Shown here: piece after piece, positions 17,596-25,102 of the stretch
Layout of the letters: every line of letters begins with the position of its first letter
How positions within the stretch are numbered: position 1 is the first letter of the stretch
Assembly: GCA_031549605.1 (NCBI GenBank)
Contig: JAVBPM010000060.1
Coordinates: 1 to 30,913, forward strand
From: WRAI01 sp031549605
GTDB taxonomy: Bacteria > Bacillota > Clostridia > Oscillospirales > UBA929
DNA length: 30,913 nucleotides
Reading direction: 5' to 3'
Notes under the pieces: model-generated
Database searches by the model: none
The model's input: only the letters and a program-made list of their open reading frames with translations
Told to the model about the DNA's origin: nothing
Position numbers and translations under genes: made by a program

Positions 17596-18807
17596 TTACA
17601 AAGCCATCAGCGTGATGGAGGAGTGGTGTGCGCAGTTGTGCGCTTTGCCGTTCTCATCCACCGAAAGCGGGCAAATCTCACCCATCGCGTAGAACCCACA
17701 GGACGCCAAATCGCGCAGTACAGGATGGTTGGTGATATAGTCGCCCTCCATACTGGTATCGCCCGTCATAATCAGGTAGCGGCCGCCACACGAAGTGGAA
17801 AAAAGTGTGCTGTATCGGTAGCTGTCCGACGTATTGGCTTCAATCTTGGCAATCATGTCCTCAAAACAGGCCTTTGAGCTCTTGACAACATCCTCGCGCT
17901 TCAGAATGGCAATCGACAGCTCGCTACCCTCCGGCATCTCGCCGGTAAACGTCACTGCGCCGGTCTCATAATCAATATGGACAATGTTGCGAATCTTTTC
18001 CGTCACCTTACCCTGTTGTTGCTTGTAGACAATCACGGGGTTGGAGGTATAGGTCGCCAGCACCGACTCCAGCACATAGCTCGGCTCAATAATAAGCCCG
18101 TTTTTCTTCATAAACTCCAAGAACGTGTCCTCGCCCACTTGGTAGACCACCGCGCCGTCAGCGCGGGTAATGACCACTTTTCTGGGAGCGGCCGACAGCT
18201 TGACCTCAGCCACGGCAAAGCGCGGCTGCACCCCGCCTCCCAGCATATTGATCAGAATCCGGTCGGTGTAAAACACACCGTTGACAAAAATGCCCGATAT
18301 GTTGGTTGCCAAATCGGCCGACGACACCGCGCCGTAAATGGGGCAGCGATCAGACACACGGTCGAGCACCTCGGCGGTATAGTCGGCGGTAATCTCAGTA
18401 CCAAAAGGCTGCAAGGTAATCATCATCTTGGGTTCCTCGCCCAACCGCTCGCGGGCTAGCCGATACGCGTCGCTGATGACCTGCTCCTTGTTGTCGTTTG
18501 TCCACGGCTCGGACAGCGCCATAGCGCCCACCAGTTCCTCGTCACCAGTGATAATCATGAAACTGACACTGATATCCTCAACCGAATGAATGCCGATAAA
18601 CGCCAGTGCCGTAGCACCATAAATGTCAAAGTCGTAGCGTTCCGACAGCTTTTTCATCACAGCCGGGTAGTCAATGGTCGAGTCACAGACGGCAATGCCC
18701 ATGGTACGCGACCCGAAGGTCACATTGTCGGCCACTTGCTGTGCCAACTCCTCGCACAGATAGTCAATATCGAACGTCTCGCACGTGCGCGCTGTGAACA
18801 CCTGCAT
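17596..18807 (-). CDS. FIST-domain sensory protein
   Basis: A 403-aa soluble protein with FIST N (about 25-215) and FIST C (about 220-385) regions. FIST domains are predicted small-ligand sensors found beside or fused to signalling proteins. Recognisable stretches are IYGAVSSADLA in the N half and GFYAMGEICPLS followed by NCAHHSSITLMAL at the C-terminus. The latter matches the usual FIST ending in which Gly-Phe-Tyr-x-x-Gly-Glu precedes a His-containing segment. No signal peptide or membrane segment is seen, so it probably senses a cytoplasmic ligand. It is the first gene of an operon with the hybrid kinase. ATG start with GAGAGGG 7 nt upstream; the promoter is 40 bp further up. The ligand is unknown. 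Confidence 0.88.
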   Translation of the reverse strand: MQVFTARTCETFDIDYLCEELAQQVADNVTFGSRTMGIAVCDSTIDYPAVMKKLSERYDFDIYGATALAFIGIHSVEDISVSFMIITGDEELVGAMALSEPWTNDNKEQVISDAYRLARERLGEEPKMMITLQPFGTEITADYTAEVLDRVSDRCPIYGAVSSADLATNISGIFVNGVFYTDRILINMLGGGVQPRFAVAEVKLSAAPRKVVITRADGAVVYQVGEDTFLEFMKKNGLIIEPSYVLESVLATYTSNPVIVYKQQQGKVTEKIRNIVHIDYETGAVTFTGEMPEGSELSIAILKREDVVKSSKACFEDMIAKIEANTSDSYRYSTLFSTSCGGRYLIMTGDTSMEGDYITNHPVLRDLASCGFYAMGEICPLSVDENGKAHNCAHHSSITLMAL

Positions 18808-18845
18808 AACAGCACCCTCTCTTTCATCATGCTCAATTGATACAG

Positions 18846-18874
18846 ATTATACCACGGACAACCCGTATACGCAA
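18846..18874 (-). promoter_or_regulatory. Promoter of the FIST-kinase operon
   Basis: On the - strand TTGCGT (18869-18874), 17 bp, TATAAT (18846-18851). The -10 is perfect, the -35 partial. It follows the terminator of the upstream gene by about 20 bp. Confidence 0.65.
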
Positions 18875-18890
18875 CCAACGCCGCTCCACG

Positions 18891-18927
18891 CAAAAAAACA
18901 ACGGTCAGGCAGCCGCCCAACCGTTGT
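18891..18927 (-). terminator. Terminator of the small P-loop gene
   Basis: Stem ACAACGGT / ACCGTTGT (18898-18905 with 18920-18927), with a weak inner stem, is followed on the - strand by seven T (18892-18898, the last shared with the stem). It lies just downstream of the P-loop gene's stop. Confidence 0.8.
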
Positions 18928-18938
18928 CGATTTGCACT

Positions 18939-19355
18939 TTACTTAAAATATGTTCTCAGCTTTTCACTGGCTGTAGACGCATCAGCACTGATGGTCACGG
19001 TAAATTCAATGCCGTTGGCCTTGCCGAAGCGATCCATCCAGTTCAAAAACCGCTCACACTCCGCCATATCATCGCAGTCAACAATGCGGAACAGACTGTC
19101 AATGAAGATATGGGTAATGTCGTAGTTGCCGGCGTACAGGCCGGTAATAAAACCGCGCAGCACCTGATAGCTGAGTACTTCGTATTCCTTCGAGTCAATC
19201 AGACGAGCATCACGGGCATGAATTTCACTTTCCAGCTTTTGGCCGCGCTCAATCACGATGACGTTTCCCGTTTCGGTCTGAGATGCCGTGGTAATCATGT
19301 CCACCAGCTGTTTTGTCTTCCCCGAGCCGCGAAGCCCCATAATAACTTGAACCAT
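18939..19355 (-). CDS. Small P-loop NTPase-like protein of unknown function
   Basis: A 138-aa protein beginning almost directly with a Walker A loop, GLRGSGKT (about residues 7-14), and having a Walker B-like strand HIFIDSL near residue 90. Similar short proteins in Clostridia are sometimes labelled as ATP-binding or PilT-like, but it lacks the other PilT motifs and is less than half the length. It has neither a membrane segment nor a partner domain. GGAGG lies 8 nt before the ATG. It forms its own transcription unit, with a good promoter and terminator, between pgi and the FIST operon. Nucleotide binding is likely; the job is unknown. Confidence 0.7.
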   Translation of the reverse strand: MVQVIMGLRGSGKTKQLVDMITTASQTETGNVIVIERGQKLESEIHARDARLIDSKEYEVLSYQVLRGFITGLYAGNYDITHIFIDSLFRIVDCDDMAECERFLNWMDRFGKANGIEFTVTISADASTASEKLRTYFK

Positions 19356-19396
19356 GGCGAACGCCTCCTTACAAAGATGAGTCTTGCCTTGGCTTT

Positions 19397-19425
19397 ATAG
19401 TACCATAACGGCCGCTGTTTTTCAA
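19397..19425 (-). promoter_or_regulatory. Promoter of the small P-loop gene
   Basis: On the - strand TTGAAA (19420-19425), 17 bp, TACTAT (19397-19402), about 40 bp before the ATG. A 7-bp inverted repeat (19432-19438 / 19442-19448) lies just upstream. Confidence 0.6.
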
Positions 19426-19457
19426 TGGCTATTGTGAAAACTTCACAAAAAATTCAT

Positions 19458-20783
19458 CTATGACAGCCGCGCCTCCAGCGCCGCCTTGCGCTCCTCATAG
19501 CCCGGCTTGCCCAGCAGCGCAAACATATTTTTCTTGTAATCCTCGACACCCGGCTGGTTGAACGGGTTGACACCCAGCAGCGCGCCCGACAGCCCGCAAC
19601 CCAGCTCAAAGAAGTAAATCAGCTGGCCCAGGCTGCGCTCGTCACGGCTGCCCATGTCAATGACCATGTTGGGCACGCCGCCGTCGATGTGCGCCAGATA
19701 GGTACCCTGAAACGCCTTGTGGTTGATGGCGTCGAGGTCGGTGCCGGCCAAAAAGTTCAGTCCGTCCAAATCCTGCCGCTCCTTGCCCAAAACGACCTTG
19801 GCGCGCGACGGGCCGGTCAGCACAATGGTCTCCATCAGGTTACGGATGCCGTCCTGCATGTACTGCCCCATCGAGTGCAGGTCAGCCGTCAGCTCCAGGC
19901 CGGCGGGGAAAATGCCCTTGCCGTCCTTGCCCTCGCTCTCGCCGTACAGCTGCTTCCACCACTCAACCATCATGCGGAACGACGGCTGGTAGCAGCCCAG
20001 CACCTCAATGGTCTTGCCTTTTCTAAGCAACGCGTTGCGCGCGGCGGCGTACTGCCACGCCGCGTTGTCCTCCAGCGCGCGCACGTCCAGCGCCGCTGCC
20101 GCCTCAACCGCGCCCTGCATCAGCGCGTCGATGTCGGCGCCGCTAACGGCAATGGGCAGCAACCCGACAGCTGTCAGCACTGAGAAGCGGCCGCCGATGT
20201 CGTCGGAAATAACAAAGCTCTCATAGCCCTCGGCGTCGGCCAGCTGCTTGAGCGCGCCGCGCGCCGCGTCGGTCGTGGCGTAGATGCGCTGCGGCGCAGC
20301 CGCGCCGTACTTGTCGTGCAGCTTCTCGCGCAGCAGTCGGAAGGCGACAGCCGGTTCAGTCGTCGTACCCGACTTGCTGATGACGTTAATCGACCAGTCA
20401 CGGTCGCCGATGATCGTGAGAATTTCGTCCAGCGCGTCGGACGACAAATTGTTACCGGCAAAAAAGACCTGCGTCGACGCCGTCAGATTGTAGTTGGGCG
20501 AGTGCAGCAATTCAATGGCCGCACGCGCGCCCAGATACGAGCCGCCAATGCCGACGACAACCAGCACCGCGCTGTCGCTGCGAATCTTCTGTGCCGCCGC
20601 CTTGACGCGGGCAAACTCCTCTGTATCATAGTCATTGGGCAACGTCACCCAGCCGGTATAATCGTTACCGGCGCAGGTTTTGGCCACCAGTGCCTCATGC
20701 GCTTGCGTCAGCTCGGACGCCACCGCCGCCAGCTCGGCGTCGGTGACAAAGGATTTAATGCCGGATAAATCTACCTTAATCAT
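19458..20783 (-). CDS. pgi: Glucose-6-phosphate isomerase
   Basis: Interconverts glucose-6-phosphate and fructose-6-phosphate in glycolysis and gluconeogenesis. The 441-aa product has the short form typical of Firmicutes. Visible motifs are the sugar-phosphate binding loops VGIGGSYLGARA and VISKSGTTTEPA, the SDDIGGRFSVLT stretch, LHSMGQYMQDG with substrate-contacting residues, and the conserved region near INHKAFQGT. GGAGG stands 8 nt before the ATG. The gene begins 18 bp after the bioY stop in the same direction, so it is likely co-transcribed from the bioY promoter and perhaps from the upstream T-box promoter. A metabolic link to biotin or folate uptake is not obvious. Confidence 0.95.
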   Translation of the reverse strand: MIKVDLSGIKSFVTDAELAAVASELTQAHEALVAKTCAGNDYTGWVTLPNDYDTEEFARVKAAAQKIRSDSAVLVVVGIGGSYLGARAAIELLHSPNYNLTASTQVFFAGNNLSSDALDEILTIIGDRDWSINVISKSGTTTEPAVAFRLLREKLHDKYGAAAPQRIYATTDAARGALKQLADAEGYESFVISDDIGGRFSVLTAVGLLPIAVSGADIDALMQGAVEAAAALDVRALEDNAAWQYAAARNALLRKGKTIEVLGCYQPSFRMMVEWWKQLYGESEGKDGKGIFPAGLELTADLHSMGQYMQDGIRNLMETIVLTGPSRAKVVLGKERQDLDGLNFLAGTDLDAINHKAFQGTYLAHIDGGVPNMVIDMGSRDERSLGQLIYFFELGCGLSGALLGVNPFNQPGVEDYKKNMFALLGKPGYEERKAALEARLS

Positions 20784-20801
20784 GTTTTAACCTCCTATTT
20801 G

Positions 20802-21335
20802 TCAGCCCTTCAGCACCGTTTTCAGCCGCTGACAGGGCAGATAAAGCAACAATACAGCCAATATTTTTAGTCCATCGGTCAGCAAAAAGGGCACTACGGT
20901 AACCGACAGCGCCGACCATACGCCTGTGTGCGTGTAGGCGCTAAACCACAGCACGCCGCAGCCATAGAGCAGCACATGTCCCACCAGCAGGCAGCCCGTC
21001 AGCCGCACCGGCCAAAGCTTTCCGCCCGACCGCACCGCCAGCGCCGCGGTCAGCGCCAGCACCGGGTACATCCACAAAAAGCCACCGGTCACACCGACCA
21101 GCACCTGCAAGCCGCCGCGAAAGCCGGCAAACACAGGCAGCCCGGCCGCGCCGATAAGCAGATAGGCAATCTGGCACAGCAGCGCCGACTGCCATTTAAG
21201 TAGCAGGCCGGTCAACATGACAACAAGCGTCGCGAGCGAAATGGGCACGCCACCCGGCAACGGCAACGACAACGGGGCCACAACACACATCAGCGCCGTC
21301 ATCAGCGCCGCATACGTCAAATCGCGGTTTTTCAT
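20802..21335 (-). CDS. bioY: Biotin ECF transporter S component BioY
   Basis: Membrane substrate-capture subunit for biotin in ECF-type importers, 177 aa with about six hydrophobic segments. The BioY signature is clear: PISLATLVVML in the second segment, then GLPVFAGFRGGLQVLVG and TGGFLWMYP, which line the biotin pocket in the family. It has no adjacent ATPase or EcfT gene; a shared ECF module would be needed, either the set at 25765-28046 or one elsewhere. GAGAGG precedes the ATG by 6 nt and an internal promoter lies directly upstream. No biotin repressor operator could be recognised by eye. Confidence 0.92.
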   Translation of the reverse strand: MKNRDLTYAALMTALMCVVAPLSLPLPGGVPISLATLVVMLTGLLLKWQSALLCQIAYLLIGAAGLPVFAGFRGGLQVLVGVTGGFLWMYPVLALTAALAVRSGGKLWPVRLTGCLLVGHVLLYGCGVLWFSAYTHTGVWSALSVTVVPFLLTDGLKILAVLLLYLPCQRLKTVLKG

Positions 21336-21352
21336 GGCTCACCTCTCGTCGT

Positions 21353-21381
21353 ATTGTACCAGAAAACCGACCGGCTGGCAA
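21353..21381 (-). promoter_or_regulatory. Internal promoter of bioY-pgi
   Basis: On the - strand TTGCCA (21376-21381), 17 bp, TACAAT (21353-21358), in the 50-bp gap between the preceding S-component gene and bioY. It would allow expression of bioY and pgi independently of the T-box. Confidence 0.65.
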
Positions 21382-21385
21382 ATGT

Positions 21386-21865
21386 CTATCGGCGGCCAAT
21401 CCGCCGCAGCTGCCACACCAGCGCCGTACCCGCCGCCGTGCCGACAACCGCCTGCACGATGTTCATCGGCACCGCCGCCAGCGCCGTGACCGGCGCATAA
21501 ATCAGGCACTCGTAAACGAAATAGCCGCCCGCCATGACAACGCACTCAACAGCCAGCAGCAGCGCCGCCGCCAGCCACAGTCGCTTGCCCACCTTGACAA
21601 GCACCAGCGCCGCCGCCAGCGCCAGCAGCCCCTTGATGACCGCCGTGCCCGGCGCGTACTGCGCATAGCCGGCCACCAAGTCGGCCAGCGCCGAGCCGAT
21701 GGCCGCCGGCGCAACCGCCCATGGCCCCAAAACCGCCGCCGCACGCAAAATCACGGCGTCGCCCAGATTGGCATAGCCCAAGCCGGTCGGCACCTTCAAA
21801 AAATAGGTCGCTAAAAAAATCAGCGCCGCCAGCACGGCGCCCTGTGCCACCCTATTCGTTTTCAT
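21386..21865 (-). CDS. ECF transporter S component, substrate unknown
   Basis: Integral membrane protein of 159 aa with about five hydrophobic segments, resembling the S-component family around PF07155. The characteristic stretch is LGYANLGDAVIL, followed by IGSALADLVAGY and YAPGTAVIKGLLA. Related proteins are assigned to vitamins or precursors in different genomes, so the substrate is left open. The ATG overlaps the end of the FolT-type gene by 14 bp, which points to coupled translation. It lacks its own ATPase, and so depends on an ECF module encoded elsewhere. Confidence 0.8.
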   Translation of the reverse strand: MKTNRVAQGAVLAALIFLATYFLKVPTGLGYANLGDAVILRAAAVLGPWAVAPAAIGSALADLVAGYAQYAPGTAVIKGLLALAAALVLVKVGKRLWLAAALLLAVECVVMAGGYFVYECLIYAPVTALAAVPMNIVQAVVGTAAGTALVWQLRRIGRR

Positions 21866-22379
21866 GCAGCATTTTCGTCAGCGGCGGCTCCAGCGCCTTA
21901 AACAGCGCCGTGACCAGCAGCGTAAGCACGACAAACTGAATGCCGATGGCCGGCAGCCGCGTCCACAGCCGCGCGGCGTATGTGCCGCCAAAGCTGAGTG
22001 TCAACCCCAGCGTCGTCAGCCCCATATCGCAGACAATGGCCACGCAGGCGTAGGCCAGCGCCGTACGCCACAACGTAATGTTGCGTTTGTACAGCACCAG
22101 CCCAAAAATCAAACCCTTGGCCGCCGCCGACAACGTCAGCAGCGGAATAATCGCCACGCCACCCGAGTTAATCAGCATACCCAGCAAGTCGCCGGCCACC
22201 GCCGCCACGCAAGCCCACACCGGCCCCAGCACCCAACCCGACAACGCCAGCGCCACCGTTTGGAAGCTAAACCGCAGATTTTGCGACGCCTGAATGGACA
22301 AAAAGCGTGTAAATACAATGTCAAGCGCCACAAACATGGCCGCCAGACACAATTTATAGGCTACGCGCCTTGTCCTCAC
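21852..22379 (-). CDS. folT: FolT-type ECF transporter S component (folate)
   Basis: Membrane substrate-binding subunit of 175 aa with about six hydrophobic segments, most like the folate-family S components. N-terminal LDIVFTRFLSIQ and LRFSFQTVALALSGWVLGP, then VAGDLLGMLIN, fit the FolT pattern of an Arg-containing first helix and a Gly-Pro then Gly-Asp pair. The GTG start overlaps the TGA of the acyl-CoA synthetase gene (GTGA), so it is translated by coupling from that gene and is placed under the same T-box. No tetrahydrofolate riboswitch can exist directly upstream because there is no intergenic space. Folate is the likely but unproven substrate. Confidence 0.8.
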   Translation of the reverse strand: MRTRRVAYKLCLAAMFVALDIVFTRFLSIQASQNLRFSFQTVALALSGWVLGPVWACVAAVAGDLLGMLINSGGVAIIPLLTLSAAAKGLIFGLVLYKRNITLWRTALAYACVAIVCDMGLTTLGLTLSFGGTYAARLWTRLPAIGIQFVVLTLLVTALFKALEPPLTKMLHENE

Positions 22380-24019
22380 AGCCCCAGTTCCTCACAAGCC
22401 TGCTCACGCAGCTTGTATTTCTGGATTTTGCCCGACGCCGTCATGGGAAAGGCGTCAATCGCCAGCACAAACGACGGCACCTTGTGGCGCGACATGCGCT
22501 CGGCGACAAAGGCCTTGATGCCGTCGGCGTCAAAAGTCTCGCCCTCTTTTATGATGACAAAGGCGCAGACCTCCTCGCCAAATTTTTGCGACGGCACGGC
22601 CACCACCTGCACGTCGCTGACGGCGGGATGCCGGTAGACCAGCTCCTCAATCTCGCGCGGGTAGATATTCTCACCGCCACGGATAATCATGTCGCGGATA
22701 CGGCCGGTAATGGAGTAATAGCCGTTCTCATCACAGGTGCCGAGGTCGCCGGTGTGCAGCCAGCCGTCGGCGTCAATGGCCTGCGCCGTGGCCTCCTCCA
22801 TCTTGTAGTAGCCGCGCATGACGTGATAGCCACGCGTGCAAATCTCACCCTGCGTGTTGGGCGGAACAATTTCGCCCGTCTCGGGATCAACCACCTTGCC
22901 CTCGCAGTTGGGCAGCAACCGACCCACCGTCGACACGCGCAGCTCGACGGGGTCGTCGGTCTGCGACATCGTCATGCCGGGTGAGCACTCGGTCTGGCCG
23001 TAGGTTATGACAATGTCGCGCATGTGCATCTTGTCAATGACCGCGCGCATGACCTCCATCGGGCAGGTGGCACCCGCCATAATGCCGGTGCGCAGCGACG
23101 ATAAATCATACTGAGCAAAGTCCTTGTGCTCCAGCATAAAGATAAACATTGTCGGCACACCGTGCACCGCCGTGCAGCGCTCGTCCTGGATGGTCTGCAT
23201 GACCGCCGTCGGGCTGTAGACCTCGACCGGCACCATCGTCGTGCCGTGTGTAACGCAGGCCATCTGCGCCAACACCAGCCCAAAGCAGTGGAAAAAGGGC
23301 ACGGGAATGCACAGCTTGTCGTCGGGCGTCAGCTTCATGTTGTCGCCGATAAAGTTGCCGTTGTTCAAAATATTGTAGTGCGTCAGCATGACACCCTTGG
23401 GAAAGCCGGTCGTGCCCGAGGTGTACTGCATGTTGACCACGTCGTGGATGCCAATGGTGCGCTGCACCGCGTCCAGCGTCTCGTCCGACACGCCGTCGGC
23501 CATGGCCATCAGCTGCGCAAACGAGCCGGTCGCCACCTCGCTGGCACTTTCACCGGCGTGTGGAATGTAGACCACCTGCTTGAGCACCGGCAGCCGGTCG
23601 GAGCAAATGGCCTCGCCCGCCTTGATGTCGGGCAGTAGCTCCTTGACAATGTCGGGATAGTAGCTGTTCTTGATGCCGCTCGAATAGAGCAGCAGCTTGG
23701 CGTCGCTCTGCCGCAGCAAATACTCCAGCTCGAAGATGCGGTAATTGGTATTGACCGTCACCAGCACCGCGCCAATCTTGGCCGTGGCATAGACGGCAAA
23801 GACCCACTCGGGCAAATTGGTCGCCCAGATGGCGACGTGGTCGCCCTTCTCAACGCCCATCGCCAGCAGCCCCTTGGCCATGGTACGAGCCTGTTCGTTC
23901 AGCTGCCGCCAGCTCAGTCGCAACCCCGTTTCGCAGTACACCAGAGCCAGCCCGTCGGGGTTGGTCTGCGCCATGTGATCCATCCAGTCGCCAATGGTCT
24001 TGTCAATGAATTTGGACAC
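22376..24019 (-). CDS. AMP-forming acyl-CoA synthetase
   Basis: Acyl- or aryl-CoA ligase of the ANL superfamily, 547 aa: it adenylates a carboxylic acid with ATP and transfers it to CoA. Motifs in order are the P-loop YTSGTTGFPKGV, YGQTE (A5), HTGDLG (A7), the hinge region GRIRDMIIRGGENIYP (A8) and the C-terminal catalytic Lys in ASGKIQKYKLRE (A10). All are intact. The frame is open to a GTG at 24031, but I prefer the GTG at 24019 because AGGTGG lies 8 nt upstream. Similarity is to medium-chain/FadD-like ligases; the acid is unknown. A complete T-box leader precedes it, hinting at control by an amino acid, and folT overlaps its stop. Confidence 0.88.
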   Translation of the reverse strand: MSKFIDKTIGDWMDHMAQTNPDGLALVYCETGLRLSWRQLNEQARTMAKGLLAMGVEKGDHVAIWATNLPEWVFAVYATAKIGAVLVTVNTNYRIFELEYLLRQSDAKLLLYSSGIKNSYYPDIVKELLPDIKAGEAICSDRLPVLKQVVYIPHAGESASEVATGSFAQLMAMADGVSDETLDAVQRTIGIHDVVNMQYTSGTTGFPKGVMLTHYNILNNGNFIGDNMKLTPDDKLCIPVPFFHCFGLVLAQMACVTHGTTMVPVEVYSPTAVMQTIQDERCTAVHGVPTMFIFMLEHKDFAQYDLSSLRTGIMAGATCPMEVMRAVIDKMHMRDIVITYGQTECSPGMTMSQTDDPVELRVSTVGRLLPNCEGKVVDPETGEIVPPNTQGEICTRGYHVMRGYYKMEEATAQAIDADGWLHTGDLGTCDENGYYSITGRIRDMIIRGGENIYPREIEELVYRHPAVSDVQVVAVPSQKFGEEVCAFVIIKEGETFDADGIKAFVAERMSRHKVPSFVLAIDAFPMTASGKIQKYKLREQACEELGL

Positions 24020-24033
24020 GTTCGTCACCACCT

Positions 24034-24085
24034 GATAAAAATAAAAATACCCTTGAAATGCACGGCACAGCCGTCATTTCAAGGG
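24034..24085 (-). terminator. Regulated T-box terminator
   Basis: Perfect 11-bp stem (24050-24060 with 24075-24085), with an inner ACGGC/GCCGT stem, followed on the - strand by ATTTTTATTTTTATC. Its outer arm is shared with the antiterminator, as expected of a T-box switch. Confidence 0.9.
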
Positions 24086-24279
24086 GCGTGGAAGCCTAGG
24101 CTTTACGCGGTACCACCCTTGTTTTCCGCAGCAGTCACCCGCCGCGGCCTTGCTGTCTTATCCAAGACAAAACTACAGCTCCGGAGCGAGCATATCGGTC
24201 GTCACTCTCCGCCTTGCACCACCCGGCGTCTCTCTACCCAGCTACCGTGACCGACAAATTCTCTTTCATCGCTTATCGC
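24034..24279 (-). ncRNA. T-box riboswitch leader
   Basis: A full T-box leader read on the - strand. The T-box sequence AGGGTGGTACCGCG is at 24106-24119. Upstream are stem III (24154-24159 with 24164-24169) and a stem I whose apical loop reads GGGTGGTGCAA closed by CGCC/GGCG, with the AGAGA distal bulge and a lower stem AGCGA/TCGCT. Downstream, AAGGG of the T-box can pair with CCCTT to form the antiterminator, or CCCTT can join the terminator. T-box RNAs bind uncharged tRNA and let transcription continue. The specifier lies in the short 3' strand GATATGC; Met (AUG) and Tyr (UAU) readings are both possible, and I cannot choose by eye. Confidence 0.92.
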
Positions 24280-24281
24280 CG

Positions 24282-24311
24282 ATTATACCCAACACCACGC
24301 CGCCTTGTCAA
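24282..24311 (-). promoter_or_regulatory. Promoter of the T-box operon
   Basis: On the - strand TTGACA (24306-24311), 18 bp, TATAAT (24282-24287). Both boxes are perfect. Transcription should start near 24275, at the beginning of stem I. Confidence 0.85.
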
Positions 24312-24335
24312 TGCCTAACGTGAAAATAGGTCGGC

Positions 24336-25100
24336 TTACAGATACAACACCCGGTAAATCACCGTCAGCACCAGCATATGCGCCGGGTAAAAGGCGTAAA
24401 AGCCCCATTGCAGCCACGGGCGGCTGTACCCCTTCTTGCCGTTGGCCAAAAAACAGAGCGGCAGCGCCAGCAGCGCAAATAGGTTGGTCTGCGCCCACGA
24501 GAGATCGGTCGGTTGTACAAAGGGCCGCAACAGCAGCATATCGGCGACCGACACGCCCAGCACCGCCAGCGTATAGCGCAGCGCCAGCAGCGCGGTAAAG
24601 GCCAGCGCAACGCGCACATGGTTGCCGCGCAGCGCAAAGAAGACCACAATAAACCCCACGCCAAACAGGCCGTAGTCGGCGCGTATCAGCTCGGCCACCA
24701 GCGCCAGCGCCACAGCCATGGCGTAGCCCAGCTGCGGTCGGTGCAGCTTGGTTTGCACGTCAATGGCCCAAATGGCCAGCAGCCCCAACAACAGCATGAA
24801 AAAGACGTTCTGATACCCGTAGTCAATAAACACCGCCGGCACCGCCGAGCGGCGCAGCATCAAGTCAAACGGCAGCTCTGAAAGCACGGCAAAGGTCAAC
24901 AGCCGCAAGGCGTATCGCCGCACGTCGCGCGTGTGGACATAGCCCTCGACAATCAAAAAGCAAAAGAGCGGCAGCGCCAGTCGCCCCGCCGTGCGCAGCA
25001 CGTCGGCCACGCCGTCGGGCAATCGACCGGCAAAGACATAGCCGATATGGTCCAGCAGCATGGTGACAATGGCCACCGCCTTAATCGCCAGCGACGACAC
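24336..25100 (-). CDS. TraX family membrane protein
   Basis: A 254-aa polytopic membrane protein of the TraX family (about seven or eight hydrophobic segments). The name comes from the F plasmid, where TraX acetylates pilin; chromosomal Firmicutes copies have no known role. Signature regions are AIVTMLLDHIG near the N-terminus, RLALPLFCFLIVEGYVHTRD, RLLTFAVLSELPFDL and YQNVFFMLLLGLL, then FYAFYPAHML near the end. The chosen start is the GTG at 25100, two bases after the stop of the ECF S component and 8 nt after GGAGG; the frame extends upstream only within that gene. It is the last gene of the ECF operon, which is an unexplained association. Confidence 0.85.
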   Translation of the reverse strand: MSSLAIKAVAIVTMLLDHIGYVFAGRLPDGVADVLRTAGRLALPLFCFLIVEGYVHTRDVRRYALRLLTFAVLSELPFDLMLRRSAVPAVFIDYGYQNVFFMLLLGLLAIWAIDVQTKLHRPQLGYAMAVALALVAELIRADYGLFGVGFIVVFFALRGNHVRVALAFTALLALRYTLAVLGVSVADMLLLRPFVQPTDLSWAQTNLFALLALPLCFLANGKKGYSRPWLQWGFYAFYPAHMLVLTVIYRVLYL

Positions 25101-25102
25101 AA

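Noticed and set aside
19432..19448. Terminator after pgi (7-bp inverted repeat)
   Set aside because: AT-rich short stem with no T-run following on the - strand; more likely a chance repeat or an operator near the next promoter.
22370..22400. Tetrahydrofolate riboswitch before folT
   Set aside because: folT overlaps the upstream gene by 4 bp, so there is no leader.
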